Part shown: in pieces, positions 1 through 11,636 of the stretch
Layout: every line of letters starts with the position of its first letter
Position numbering within the stretch: position 1 is the stretch's first letter
Source of the DNA: Megascapheus bottae
Lineage: Eukaryota > Chordata > Mammalia > Rodentia > Geomyidae
Assembly (NCBI GenBank): GCA_024803745.1
Contig: JANJXV010000013.1
Coordinates: forward strand, 6,200,001-6,264,000
Direction of reading: 5' to 3'
Length of the DNA: 64,000 bases
The notes under the pieces: model-generated
The model's input: only the letters and a program-made list of their open reading frames with translations
Told to the model about the DNA's origin: nothing
Database searches by the model: none
Position numbers and translations under genes: made by a program

Positions 1-127
1 GTCCTAGGTTAAAATGATTTCCTTGCAGGGTAAATGAAGGTGAATGTGACTGAAGTCATTCTTTCATTAAATCAAACAGTGAATCTTATTGAAGGGAGAG
101 TTATAGAAGAGGTGAGATTGGTTAGAA

Positions 128-128
<1 letters not shown>

Positions 129-159
<31 letters not shown>

Positions 160-166
160 TGTGTGT
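129..166. repeat. (GT)n microsatellite
   Basis: Alternating GT run of about 38 bases with one TTT interruption. It is not obviously attached to a SINE tail. Confidence 0.95.
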
Positions 167-274
167 AATTGACACAATAAAAAGCTTTGTATAACAAATG
201 TATACCAAAAAGATAATTTCCTTGAAGTTAGTTTGTGCATAATTTACATAATGGAAGAAATACTAGAATTATTT

Positions 275-467
275 ATTTTTTTGCCAGTCCTGGGGCTTGA
301 ACTCAGGGCCTGTGCACTGTTCTTGGGCTTTTTCCTTAAGGCTAGCATTTTACTACTTGAACCACAGCACCACTTCCAGCTTTTCTATGTATATGGTACC
401 AAGGAATCAAACCTGGGTCCTTGTGCATGCTAGGCAAGCACTCTACCAGTAGGCCAAACTCCTGGCC
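275..467 (-). mobile_element. SINE family A (ID-like + right monomer, IDL-Geo type)
   Basis: Read on the minus strand, an ID-like monomer (box A region with 'agtaggtagagtgcttgcct'-type sequence, box B 'ggtttgattcc') is followed by the second tRNA-like monomer and an A tail, which appears as T at 275-282. The motif 'aactcagggcctgtgcactg' on + is diagnostic of the right monomer. Flanks share 'gaattatt', a possible target duplication. Confidence 0.85.
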
Positions 468-1435
468 ACAGAAATAGTTGAATTATTGAGAACAGATCTT
501 GAGAGGGTATTACTTTATATTCCACTAAGATTTCCTGCCTTGCCTCTGGGTCATATATTTCCATTTTTTTTGGTTTGCCAATCAGGCCAAATTTGGGCTC
601 TTTAGATACCTGCTCTTTGAGCTCCTTTAGTAGCTCTTTGGGCTGCTTTTCTGTGATAGACAGATACATACAATGCGGTTGGCTGAAGGAGATGAAATCT
701 CAGTGGTTGAGCACTGGGTCAAGGAAAATGTGCATTTTTTTCTACCCAAACAGAGGTTATCTCTTATATTTGTTATACGGAGAGGTTATATTTGTTGCTT
801 ATCTTGCATAGCCCCCTAAATCTGCTAAGAAAACTGGTCTAATGCATTCTGAAACCTGAAAAATGAAAGTCATATATATGTTATACCCTGTGGATCTGGG
901 TTTCAAATCTCTTGAAAGTTTAGGAATTGTCAGGTTGGCAACAATATTTATGGCAAATATCTTACCAGGACAAGGTCAGCTATAATCTCTTTTTCTTTTC
1001 TTTTCATTTTTCTTGTTGACAAAGCCAATTCCCCAAATTCTCTATATAAAGCAAGGAAGGGAAATTGTAGAAAAAAATGCAGAGACTGAGGAAGTTGTTG
1101 AGATCTGAGTCCCACACTGTTGGCATGGAATTATCTATAGATGTGTATACTAAAATCTCTTTCTGAAACTCACTGGCACATTAAAATATCTGATGCAAAT
1201 CTCCTGTAGTCCTTTGTACCACATATATTCATGATGCAACTAAGATAAAAAGCTTGGAAAAGCTAACAGGAACAAGATTTATTATTTTTATTTTCTGTAA
1301 GTTCAGGAAAAGTTAAGCATGATAGGACTTTTCCCATGGGGTTTGGTGTGCTTTAAAGCAAGTGTTCTGCCTACTACCATTGTAGTTAAGGGATTTTTTC
1401 TTCATTGAGTGCGATCTTAGAAACTCTTATTTGTT
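468..1435. other. Unique intergenic DNA with an unrecognised minus-strand ORF
   Basis: No gene is recognised. An open minus-strand frame over about 475-710 reads as a lysine- and glutamate-rich peptide (KQPKELLKELKEQVSKEPK at its start) and could be a relic of a retrocopied exon. I do not recognise the family. The rest is AT-rich sequence without clear repeats. Confidence 0.4.
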
Positions 1436-1626
1436 TGTTTTTGCCAGTCCTGGAGCTTGAACTCAGGGTCTGGGCACTGTCATTGAGCTTTCTCATTTCT
1501 AGTGCTTTACCACTAGAGCCACAGCACCACTTCTGGCTTTTTCTGGGTATGTGATATCGAGGAATCAAACCCAGGGCTTTGTGAATGCTAGGCAAAAACT
1601 CTACCACTAGGCCACACTCCCAGCCC
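1436..1626 (-). mobile_element. SINE family A
   Basis: Complete two-monomer copy on the minus strand. The + strand runs from 'ttgccagtcctggagcttga' to 'aggccacactcccagcccc', which is the reverse of the ID-like head. Several CpG positions are decayed. Confidence 0.87.
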
Positions 1627-1867
1627 CTAGAACACTCATCCTTACCATACTAGCACTTACCCATATGAATGATGTTCTTGATAATTATCTTTAGATACTT
1701 CTCAGAATTTTATCATCTGTCACTTGAAAAGAGCATTAAGAGAATTAGCCAAAATGCTTCACTTGAAATGTCTACTTTGTACAATGACTTAAAGATAATA
1801 AAACATAAAGAGGGTTAGAGGAAAATGAAAGAGGTGCAGCTGCTCTTGTCAAGAAAACAGTTTTGAC

Positions 1868-2092
1868 CAGGCACTAGTGGCTTACCCCATAATCCTAGCT
1901 ATTCAGGAAGGCTGAGATCTGAGGATCGAGGTTTAAAAACAGCCTGGGCACTAAAGACTGTGAGATCCTTATCTCCAGTTAACCAATAGAAAACCAGAAG
2001 TGTCTCTGAGGCTCCAGGGGTAAGGTGGTAGCCTTAAGCTGAAGAGCCCAGGGACAACCCCCTGGCCCAGAGTTCAAGTCCCATGACTGAAA
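1868..2092 (+). mobile_element. SINE family B (7SL/B1-like + right monomer)
   Basis: The 7SL-like head ('taatcctagctattcaggaa', then 'ggctgagatctgaggatcg') is joined through a 'ttatctccagttaacca' linker to the tRNA-like right monomer ('agttcaagtccc'). Flanks 'cagttttgac' and 'cagttttaac' form a near-perfect target duplication. Confidence 0.87.
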
Positions 2093-2147
<55 letters not shown>

Positions 2148-2158
2148 GAAAGAAAGAA
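2093..2158. repeat. (GAAA)n microsatellite on a SINE tail
   Basis: About 16 GAAA units continue directly from the A-rich tail of the preceding family B SINE and end at its target duplication, so the tail itself expanded. Confidence 0.93.
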
Positions 2159-2204
2159 GCCAGTTTTAACATTCCAATGAAAAGTCCATGGGTAATGAGT
2201 CACC

Positions 2205-4004
2205 CCAAGTCAGCTGTAATAGTACAGAGATTCTGGCCAGAAAGAAAAATTTCAGGCAGCCTGTTTAAGTGGACAAATTTGAGCACATGTTGGCAGCAGT
2301 TATGGTGGCAGCTGCCACCACCATAGCAACAAAGCAAGTAGAAAGGCACCAGAGACAGAGTGCACAGCTTATTACTCACCTCTAGTGTGACTAGGAGTGA
2401 AAACTTCATCTTACTGGCAACCGACAGGTGCAAATCACAGACAATCTGAAACACCAAGGGAAGGTGTGAGTACCCCATGAAAGACTTTCTCACTCCTTCT
2501 CACAGAAGAGTATCTGGAAGGGATCCCTTCCCCACCACCTGAGAAGAATGCCATCTTGGGTACTGGCAGACAACCTGCCAGAGCAGCTAGCAGATAGCTT
2601 AGACCTGAGAAGCAATGACTATGGTGCCATTTTCCAATAAGACAAAGGAATCTGTCCAGTGGATGTCAGCTCCACCCAGGGGAAGGTTGGTCTACCCAGG
2701 AGGAGGAAGCTTCTCCCATAGTGGGACAATTTTCTTCACCAAGTAAATACAGCCAGAGGTGGTCCCGACCCTCTGCTGCACTGCAGCTTATTGTGGTTTC
2801 AGAAGGTAAAAAAACAAACAAACCACAACAACAACCCCTCCCCCAAAACCCAACCAAAAAAAACCCCAAAAACCTAAAAAATAAAATTTAAAAAGCTGGA
2901 TAGGCTGTAAAAATCCAAGAGTGGCTCGGCTTGGGCCAAAGAGACTCTCAGGAACTAGCTTCTCTGGGAAGAGCTACTGATTCCAGACAGACCACAAGCC
3001 CACCCATACTCAAGCTACTCTGCAGTGACTCCAAGCTAAAGAAAACAGCCACCTCTCTCCTCTATGACACACAGAGCAGATTTCCTTCCCACTAATTCAG
3101 CATGGAAGGAGGGTCACAAGGACCCAAAATCTATAAGACAGAATTTCTTTTCTGCCCGCTTAAACAAACTGACCGGAGAAACCAAATATGCAATAGAAAA
3201 GCTGACCACCACAAGGAAATCAGAACTTTATCAAGAAACTGGAGAGTAAACACTGGGGAGATTCAAGATCCTCCAAATAAATTGAAGAATTCTTTTTTCC
3301 AATCATATTTTTCTAATTATTTCTTTTTCATTATTTTAATATTTTTCCTTTTTACCATTTTTCTTTGCTTCTTCTTCATTGCTGTTTTATTCATTCCTAG
3401 ATATATAGCCAACAATGTCATTATGAGCATACTTAATTCAGACTATATTTTGATTACTCAATCCATTATTTCTCAGTCTTAGTATCTTCAATTTTATTAT
3501 TATTTATTTACACTTATAATTTTAAAGTTTTTTCTTTTAAAGTATTTTTCTATATTTTTTTTCTTTCTTCTTTCTCTGAATTTAGGTCTTAATCTGTCTT
3601 TGTTCCTTTCCTTCTCTACCTTCCTCTACTCTTAATTTTTCCTCTTATTTTCCTTATAACTCTTCATTTCTGGTCCTTTGGTCCTTCTTTGATTTTCTTA
3701 GTTTGTTGATCCATAGTTGATTGTTGATGAGCTACACTGTATCTGTATTCACTCTGTGTTAAAGTGGCTCATCAAGTTATCCTTTTGGTTCAGATTAATT
3801 CAAACCTCATGATAGGTTTATCCATTGGTTACAACTATATATAAAATCCCCACTCCTGACTCTAATAAAGAAAAGCAGAGATATATAGGGAATAACTATC
3901 TATAATTTTTTAACTTCTTAAATCAGTGCAATTACAAGGTTCAGGGTTGGTATTTGTCTTAAAACTGTGTTCTGTGGTGGCATCGGATTTTTTTTTAAAT
4001 CCAA

Positions 4005-4071
<67 letters not shown>

Positions 4072-4130
4072 ACACCTATTTTGATTGTGAATCTCTTAAA
4101 GTCTGTGCAAGTATGAAGCTCTGGTTCTTG
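2205..4130 (+). mobile_element. Probable L1 5' region
   Basis: This block directly precedes L1 ORF1-like sequence in the same orientation. It has a moderately GC-rich first kilobase (2205-3290) and a T-rich second part (3290-3980). The layout resembles an L1 5' leader, but I could not align it to a known promoter. The upstream boundary is uncertain because the family B SINE ends at 2170. Confidence 0.4.
4010..4070. repeat. (GA)n microsatellite
   Basis: Uninterrupted GA run of about 60 bases inside the presumed L1 5' region. Confidence 0.95.
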
Positions 4131-4139
4131 TCTTTAAAA

Positions 4140-4890
4140 TTCTATTCCTTTGTGATATTGGATTTGCTCTCATTTTGAAATGGGCAGTACAAGCCATGGA
4201 AACACAAGAAAATGGCAAGCCAAGGAACCTCATCTCCTGCTCAAAATAAACAGGCAACAGAGCAGTCAATAAAAAATTTAGAGGAGAGTCCTCAAAATGT
4301 CCTACAAATACTACTGGTAAACAAGATGAATGAAAATGTGAAAGCCTGAATAAGGTTTTATGTGTGTGTGATGAAGCTAACCAAAGATCAGTAGAGGAAT
4401 TAATAAAATTTACAAACAGAAAGTTGAACAAATTCCAACACATGGAAAGGAGTCCAATGAAAGTATAGTCACACAGGATTTGAGAGAGAGCACTCAAAAC
4501 CAAATCAAGGAAGTAAAGAAGACTATACAAGATCTAAAACAAAGCCTCGATAGAAAATTGGAAGACATGAGAAGTGACCCACCTAGAAGGAAAGGAGATT
4601 AAACAAAACAAAGTAGAAAGTCTTTATAGTAGGGTAGATGATACAGAAGATCAAATTTCCAGAACTGAAGGTAGTCTAGACTTTACAGAGAAAGAACAGA
4701 AAATTATTAGGACAAATCCAAGAAACATGACAGATCTCTTCAGGAGCTCCAAGATACAATCAGAAAGCTTAATTTAAGGCTAATTGGTATTGAGGCTAAT
4801 TGGAAAGAAGTTAATGGGATTGGAAATATATTTAACAGAATTCTGGCAGAGAACTTCCCAAATCCAGATATAAGAAGCTTTTAGAATGCC
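4140..4890 (+). pseudogene. L1 ORF1 remnant
   Basis: Broken frames on + encode a coiled-coil-rich stretch followed by the typical ORF1 RNA-binding core. Around 4735-4862 the frame reads approximately LQELQDTIRKLNLRL, then GIGNIFNRILAENFPNP, as in mammalian L1 ORF1p. Stops and frameshifts abound and the C-terminal domain is absent. The sequence jumps into ORF2 shortly after. Confidence 0.7.
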
Positions 4891-4949
4891 AAACAGAGCA
4901 GAACAGAACAGAAATTCAAGAGTGTATGGTATTTAACAAAAAGAGTACA

Positions 4950-6225
4950 AACTATCCCAGCTCCTCTGGGGTGCAGCAAAGGCAGTACTCAGAGGAAAAA
5001 TTAGGCTCTGAGTGCCTACATTAACAATTTGGAGAAATCCCAAACCAATAATTTCATCATGTTCCTAAGCTCCTGGAAAAAGAGCAACACACCAAACCCC
5101 AATCCAGTAGACAGAAACAAATAATTAAAACGAAATCAGAATCAAATGTATTAGAGTTGATAAAAGACACAGAAAGTATCCACAAAACAATTGGTTCCTT
5201 GAAAAAAAATTAACAAAATGCACAGACTTCTAGCAAATCATATACCCCAAAATAAGAGAACACACACAAATACACAAATGAGAAATGAGAATGGAAACAT
5301 CATGGCATAAATAACCAAGATTCAGAACATCAAAAGGAAATAATTTTCCAACCTTTATGCTAACAAATTTGAGATTCTGGAAGAAATGGAAGAATTTCTA
5401 TGCCCAAATGAAATCAAGAAGTTTTAAAGCAGCTAATAAACCCATTTCCATTAATGAAATAGAAATGGCAATAAGACACCTCCCACCCAAGGACCAGATG
5501 AATTCACAGCTGAATTCTAGAAGGCCTTCAAAGCAGAACTTACACCAATACTTCTCAAGCTCTTCAATGAAACTGAAAGCGAAGGCTCATTGCCAAATTC
5601 ATTCTATGAAGCCAGCACAACTCTCATCCCCAAACCAGATAGTTCATTGACGTACATTGATGTGAAACTTCCCAAGAAATTGTATCCAATGACTTCAACA
5701 ACTCATCAAAAAAATTATACCCTATGATCAAACAGGATTCATTCAATGGATGCAAAACTGTTCAGTACACACCAGTCATTTAATCTAATTCATCATATTA
5801 ATAAGAGCAAGGACAAGAACCACATAAATCATCTTAATAGATGCAGAAAAAGCATTTGATAATCTCCAACATGATGAAAGCTCTGGAGAAACTGGGAATC
5901 CATGCAACATTCATCAATATAATAAAGGCTGTTTATGACAAACCTACAGCCAGCATTATACTTAAGGGTGAAAAGTTAAATTCATTTTCTCTAAAATCAG
6001 GAATGAGACAAGGATGTCCACATTCTCTATTCCTCTTCAATATAGTGTTAGAATTCCTACCCAGAGCAATAAGACAAGAGACAAACATAAAGAGGTTCCA
6101 ACTAGGAAAAGAGGAAGTGAAACTTTCCCTCTTTGCAGATGATATAGTCCTGTATTTATATAATCCTATAAATTCCTCTCCCAAGTTAGTTGAACTGATC
6201 TAAAACTTTGGCAAAGTAACAGGGT
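4950..6225 (+). pseudogene. L1 ORF2 remnant (pre-RT and RT region)
   Basis: Broken ORF2 begins after the endonuclease domain (GCSKGSTQRK, a decayed LRGK motif, near 4970) and runs through the linker (KINKMHRLLANHI) into reverse transcriptase. The longest open piece (5841-6203) contains the SGMRQGCP motif and the catalytic FADD box (FADDIVLYL). The frame stops in the segment after 'KVTGY'. Endonuclease, late RT and the C-terminal domain are missing. Confidence 0.8.
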
Positions 6226-6790
6226 ATATTTTGTTTCCTCACTTACCTTTCTGGCAAACTATTCCTCCTTACCCATCCTTTCCCTCAGAACTCTAATCTT
6301 TTTTATTTACTTTTAAGCTTTTAAATCACTACTCCTTATCACAATTGATCTTCATATGGAGTATATTCCATTCCCTATTTTATTATCCTTTTTATACTAT
6401 ATTACTTGTCCAATCCCCCCTACCTCAAAAAGCTTAACTCCAGCCCTAACATTATAATAATTTATTCAATTCTATGAATTTATAGCAAGACTGGAGGTGT
6501 AGATAAAATGAAGAATGGTACTATATTGTTTGTAAAATTTCAGTAAATCCAGACTGGGATAAGGTACTATAGCTGACATACACCTCACATCAGTGGAGAG
6601 ACACACCTTATCAAACAATTGACTACCAAGTCAATGCAGGATGCAGACAACAGTCCAACAGGATGGGGTGAGGGGAGGGAAAGGGGGACAAAAACATGAG
6701 AGGGGGAATCAATGTTCGAGAAGTAATGTACCCACTACCTGACAAATGTAACTGTAACCCCTCCATACATTATCCCAATAACAAAAAAAA
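6226..6790 (+). mobile_element. L1 3' UTR-like segment
   Basis: A T-rich part is followed by a G-rich stretch ('ggatggggtgaggggaggga'), then 'ctacctgacaaatgtaactg' and an A tail at 6782. The same 3' end recurs at 58113-58170, which supports its being an L1 terminus. It follows the RT fragment directly, so the ORF2 3' half has been deleted. Confidence 0.6.
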
Positions 6791-6792
6791 TA

Positions 6793-7460
6793 CTGGCCAA
6801 CTAAATTCAACAACTAATTTTAAAAATTAGTGATCATAGGGCCAAGAGTGTGGCCTAGTGGTAGAGCGCTTGCCTAGCATGCACGAAGACCTGGTTTCAA
6901 TTTTCTGGAACCACATACACAGAAAAAGCCAGAAGTGGCACTGTGGCTCAGGTGTCAGAGTGCTAGCCTTGAGCAAAAAATGTCCAAAGACAGTGCCCAG
7001 GCCCTGAGTTCAAGCCCCAGGACTGGCAAAATAATTAGTGATCATACATTATGATTACATGAAATTCATACAGGGATGCATGTCTGGCTTAATGTATGTA
7101 AATTACTAACCATAATGCAATACATTAACAGAACCAAAAATGGGATCATCTTAGTAGACGTTTGATAAGATCTAGCATATTTACATGGTAAAAATTCTGG
7201 AGAAGTTAGAAATATACAGAACATTTCTCAATACGATAAGGATTGATTATGACAAACATACAGCCAAAATCATAGTTAATGGTGAAAAACTAAAACCATT
7301 TCCTCTAAAATCAGGAACAAGGAAAGGATGTATATATTCTCCACTCCTTTATAATATAGTACAGGAATTTGTATCAAGAGCAACAAGGCCAGAGAAAGAC
7401 ATAAGAGAGATCCAAATGCGAACAAAGAAGTAAAACTATCCCAGTTAGCAGATGACAGGT
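6793..7460 (+). pseudogene. Older L1 ORF2 fragment, interrupted by a SINE
   Basis: Conceptual translation gives decayed ORF2 RT sequence: LANxIQQL before 6838, then after the SINE MHVWLN and an open piece at 7185-7433 with KSGTRKGC (normally SGTRQGC). The FADD box has decayed to LADD near 7445. The family A SINE at 6839-7032 splits it. Confidence 0.72.
6839..7032 (+). mobile_element. SINE family A with exact target duplication
   Basis: The ID-like head ('tggcctagtggtagagcgct'), linker 'cacagaaaaagccagaag', right monomer and A-rich tail are all present. The 14-base duplication 'aattagtgatcata' flanks it exactly at 6825-6838 and 7033-7046, so this is a retroposition into the older L1 ORF2 fragment. 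Confidence 0.93.
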
Positions 7461-7479
7461 TGTCATTCCTGTTACACAT

Positions 7480-8063
7480 GAGTTATTTTGGAAGCTGGCC
7501 TTTTGGTAAATGACTGCTTACAGTACAAATTTGACTCTGGAATGGTCTTTGCCACAGAATGAGGTGCAAGAATTCTTCTTTCATGTGTCCTTTTCTATCA
7601 AGAAGTACAACCTGCTTCATCCACACCTCCTCTGTCCCCCAAACCTCTCCCACCAGGCCCCTTAGTCACCTTCCTCCTCCCTTGGCTTTGGGAGTGACCT
7701 CCTTTTGGTATTTGACCCCAAGAAATGCTCCCTTACCTCATTTCTTGTGGATCTAACTTCTCCATGGTCTAGTGAGTTTCTTGCTCAGGTGAGATGATCT
7801 GGAGGAGAGGTGGGAATGAAGTTTGAGATGGACTTGGGGACTGTGGTTAGAACTAGAAATAGCAATAGCCTACTTTATCAGATAAGTTTTTAAAAATTAA
7901 CATCTCATAGGGAAAGAGAAACGAGAAAAGGACAAATCATCAGGGTACATAGTGCATTTGCAGTTGAACAACGTTCATTGAACTTGAAACTGTCTTCCCA
8001 AGAGATTTTGCTGGCTCATTATTTATGGATTGTAGAATATTATATTCATCATCATCATATCTC
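7480..8063. other. Unique intergenic DNA
   Basis: No gene or clear repeat is recognised. A 65-codon + frame at 7559-7756 is proline- and serine-rich and has no recognisable domain, so I treat it as chance. Confidence 0.4.
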
Positions 8064-8069
8064 ATACTT

Positions 8070-8491
8070 TGTTGGGGACTGACTGTGGGGTCAGTGACCA
8101 TGACTCTGGGGTCAGTGACCTTGGACCTGCACAATTGAGTACACAAGGAAGTAAGCTCTTATCATGATTTTGGGCTGTGTCAATAGCTTCTCATTTAACC
8201 TGTTTGGGACTTGATAGCTTCTCATTCAACCTATTTCAGACTTGATACTGTTTGTACGAATGTAGCCCCTGGCAGTTCCCTAGTTGAAAGAAGTGTATTT
8301 AAGATTGAGAACTGGAAATAAATTGGGCTACGGTCTTGGGCTACAGGCTTCTTAAGCTGTGGCTCCTGATTTGGGCTGTAGCCCTCCTGAACCCCATCTG
8401 TTTGTCTCTCTTCTATTTTTTCCTAGTCCTTGCCCCCTATTTCAGGAATCCCAATCTGCGAACCCTGGTTTGCTGCCGGTTGGCCCCGGCA
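8070..8491 (+). mobile_element. Solitary ERV LTR, probably class II (ERVK-like)
   Basis: A 422-bp block begins TGTTGGGG and ends CCCCGGCA, giving the TG...CA ends of an LTR. It is flanked exactly by the 6-base duplication 'atactt' (8064-8069 and 8492-8497). Two short tandem duplications lie in the U3-like part: 21 bp x2 at 8081-8122 and 31 bp x2 at 8180-8241. A 'tatttaag' TATA-like box lies near 8297 and AATAAA at 8317-8322. No internal viral sequence remains. The 6-bp duplication suggests a class II element. Strand follows the AATAAA. Confidence 0.8.
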
Positions 8492-8499
8492 ATACTTCA

Positions 8500-8869
8500 T
8501 TGCTTTAAGGGCATGAAATGATCATTTACAGCAAAGGAAGCAAGAATGTTATCCATTAAAATTGTTTGATTCAAATAGATGTACAAAAAGATTTCTTCAA
8601 ATAGACGTACAATGCAATTTCAAACAACAGGTCAGTGAGTAGTTATCCCTTTCATTCTCCCCCCCACCCCACTACCTATCTTACCACTGGTCTCTTCAAG
8701 CTTCCTCATTTAGTGTTTATGTTTATTGTACATTGAGTAATAAAACTACATTTTTTTCTACCATCCCTTTTTTCATTCATCCATACCCCTTCATTTCAGT
8801 CTTTACATGTTTCAGTTTCTTGGTATTCATTTTGTTGATTTGTGTGTTTTTTTGGGTTTCATTTTTAAT
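8500..8869. other. Unique or very old repeat DNA
   Basis: AT-rich sequence with a C-rich patch near 8665. 'tagatgtacaaaaagatt' and 'tagacgtacaatgcaatt' suggest a duplicated decayed L1 end, which is not certain. Confidence 0.35.
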
Positions 8870-9060
8870 TTTACTGTAAATTTTTAAGTCATTGTACAAA
8901 GGAGTGGCCATTTAACAGTTTATGAATACAATGCATCTTGATTGATGTTACTCCTTTCAACAGTCTTACTCATCCTTCCCAACCCACACCTTCTCTCACT
9001 TTTCTAATTATGGAGAATATATATTGAATTCTTGATCGCATTCTCCTCTTCTTTTTCATT
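8870..9060 (-). mobile_element. L1 3' end
   Basis: The + strand reads 'aagtcattgtacaaaggagt' and then 'atgcatcttgattgatgtta', the reverse of an L1 3' terminus ending 'cctttgtacaa..tta'. The same block recurs at 11110, 20380, 28795 and 48738. Confidence 0.6.
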
Positions 9061-9182
9061 TTATTTGTTTGCATCCTTCCCCTTGTCCCCTTCAAGTATC
9101 TGTTTCCTAGCATTTAGTTTCTTGAATTCTGATTTTTTTCCTTTCTAAGGAATTACAACTAACAAAAAATTGAATCAGTTGT

Positions 9183-9210
9183 TATATATATATATATATA
9201 TATACATATA
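9183..9210. repeat. (TA)n microsatellite
   Basis: About 13 TA units with one C interruption. Confidence 0.93.
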
Positions 9211-11105
9211 TTTTAAAGTAAGGAGTTCTGTGAGGAGAGCATAAAGCTTTATTGAAAAGAATTTTACTCTTTCTGCATAGATTTTCAATTGGATCAGTAT
9301 ACTTTGATTCCTGTGACCTTGAACAATGAGGGTGGAAGCGGACTAACACCCCTCCCCCAAAGAATTTGCTTTTCTACTTTCTTTACACTCCCTCTGATAA
9401 ATAGTTATCATTGGTGGTCAAAGCTAAAGAATGCAAGTCAAAGAAAACTTTTATTAGAGTGGTAAAATCTGTAATAACTAAATAAGAAAAAAAACATGAA
9501 GGATGGAGGTGTTTGTTATGAAATATCCCTGGGTTATGGAAGTTTAGCAGAGAAAAGCTGAGATCACCATAAGACTCTCTTATCTGCCTAAGCCCAGTGG
9601 CCTTTGCCTCTGTACAGGAGTAATTAGAATCCAGCACATTGCTGTGTACAAGTTCTACCAGCTCATGCTAAGGGGGGGAGGATATGCAGTTCAGTACTTT
9701 AAGAGAATTTTTTTTTTTAGTACTAATGTATACTTCCAAAATGCTCTAATCTAAGAGAGCCTACAGGGTCAGATTTCAGAGTAAAACACTGAAGTCAAAT
9801 ATACCTCTGAGTTACAATAAGGCAAAAAATCGATTGAATTTCTTCTGAGAAAGATCTCTTTTCTCTGAAGTTCTGGGGAAAACAAGAATGGTTATGGGTC
9901 ATTCCAATGTTCAAAGTATGCAAGATAAAAACCTAGTATTAACTTAGGCATTTACTTATTTACAAACACCCCTTGTGGCAGTTTGTAGAATTCGTCTCAT
10001 ATTTCCTCCTTTAAATTAGATCACTCCCACTCACCCTCTGAGGATGCACGTTGTGACAACCCTGGAGAACAAAAAAGCAAGCATTCTCCAGTCCTGCATT
10101 CTGAGCTTTTCTGTCTCACCCGTCTGTCACAAGGAAGCTTCCTGGACATTTTAGACTTTTTAAAAAACTGCAATTCAATAAAAATGAAGATTTTTTTCCT
10201 TTTAGGTCACCATTTCTTCTGGCAGACTGAGCCTAAAGTGCACTTTATTTCCCTTTAATTTAACAGCTCCAGCAGCTTTTCCAGTTAAATCGACTGTTCA
10301 TTATTGAGCCCCATTTATGAAGGGGCTGTGCAGTGCAGTTTAATGAATCCTTGGCACAAAGCTCCCTTTCAGGACTAGGGAAAGAATAGGAGCTGTTCAG
10401 GCCCTGTAGGGCTGTATGTCAAAGCCAGCCCATAATGCCTGTCAGCCAAGGGCAGAAATTCCCACTGATATAAGAATGTGCAAGAAATCAACTTTCACCA
10501 CCGATGAGCAGATTAAGACACGATCAGGAAACGAGGCTGGAGGTTTAGAACAGTGACACCTGCTTGAACAGAGTGATTTTCCCATCCCTTGATCACTGTG
10601 AGGCTAGGATGGGGCAGGGAGAGGCCGCTGCATAGCCAAGGATTGAAGCCCTCAAGGTCTTCCCTGAGCGATGTTACTGAGAGCTCATCTTTGGTATAGG
10701 CCCCGCACGAAATGACTTTAAAACCCTTTTCTATTTCGGTCCTTCTGTGGAGCCACTGAGGAAGTTTGCATATGACAGCAGGAACTGAGGCTGGAATGTT
10801 TTCATTTCTGGTTCAAGATTGCACTGTGATTCTACTAAATGAGAAAGATGGGTAGGATATAGGCATATCTGATTCTGAAGGACTTTCCTTTCTTGGGCGT
10901 TGGGATAAAGTTCACCAAGTACATTTGGTCTTCTGGAAGCATCCTATTCTAGTTACGAGGCAGGCCTGTTGTTTGGGGGTGTAGGTTGACTATTAGTGGG
11001 TTCCTGTGGTACATACTGGAAATACAGGCAGTTGAGATGTGGGGTGGTTATCTGAGGAGTGGTGATAAAGGGCCTATGTTTAGTACCAGACGATATCTAA
11101 CGCTC
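9211..11105. other. Long unique stretch, possible conserved noncoding DNA
   Basis: About 1.9 kb without any recognisable young repeat, which is unusual in this window. The part at about 10130-10560 is balanced in composition and contains TAAT cores, a TTTAATTTAA stretch and the inverted repeat gccccat...aaggggc near 10301. No ORF of note. An enhancer role is inference only. Confidence 0.4.
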
Positions 11106-11109
11106 CTAT

Positions 11110-11215
11110 TTTTTAATTAGAATTTATCTTTAAGTAGCTGCACAATGGGGTGACCATTCAGCATGTCAGCTTAGGAGCACAATGCATCTTGATTAATGTC
11201 ACACACGATCCTATT
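11110..11215 (-). mobile_element. L1 3' end fragment
   Basis: 'tttaagtagctgcacaatgg' followed by 'acaatgcatcttgattaatg' matches the terminal block seen at 8870-9010 in the same orientation. Confidence 0.6.
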
Positions 11216-11419
11216 TTTAGGCCTTAGGAAACTTCAGGAAAGTTCCTTTCACCAAATGTTCTGAAAGTTGTCATATGATTCAAAAGATTTCTAGAAAAAG
11301 CGGTTCTAGATGTCTCTGTGGGACACTAATACCGTGACATCATCCTAAGTTCTTAAGATGGATATGTGGATGGGTTTTGTCCTCCCCCCACCCCCCCTGC
11401 ACCCCTCCTGCGCACACTT

Positions 11420-11636
11420 GTCTAAGGGCTGAACTCAAGGCCTGGTCTTTGTCACTGAGCTTTTGTGCTCAATATTAGAACTCTATTACTTGAGCCACAG
11501 CTCCACTTTTGGCTTTTTGGTGGTTAATTAGAGATAAGAGTCTCATGGACTTTCTTGCTTGGACTGGGTTTGAACCCTAATCCTCAGATCACAGCTTTCT
11601 GAGGAGCTAGTACTACCAGCATCCAGCACCCAGCAT
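11420..11636 (-). mobile_element. SINE family B
   Basis: On + the order is decayed right monomer ('ctgaactcaaggcctgg', 'acttgagccacagctccac'), linker 'ggttaattagagataagagt', then reversed 7SL-like head ending 'catccagcacccagcat'. A C-rich patch precedes it at 11380-11405. Confidence 0.83.
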
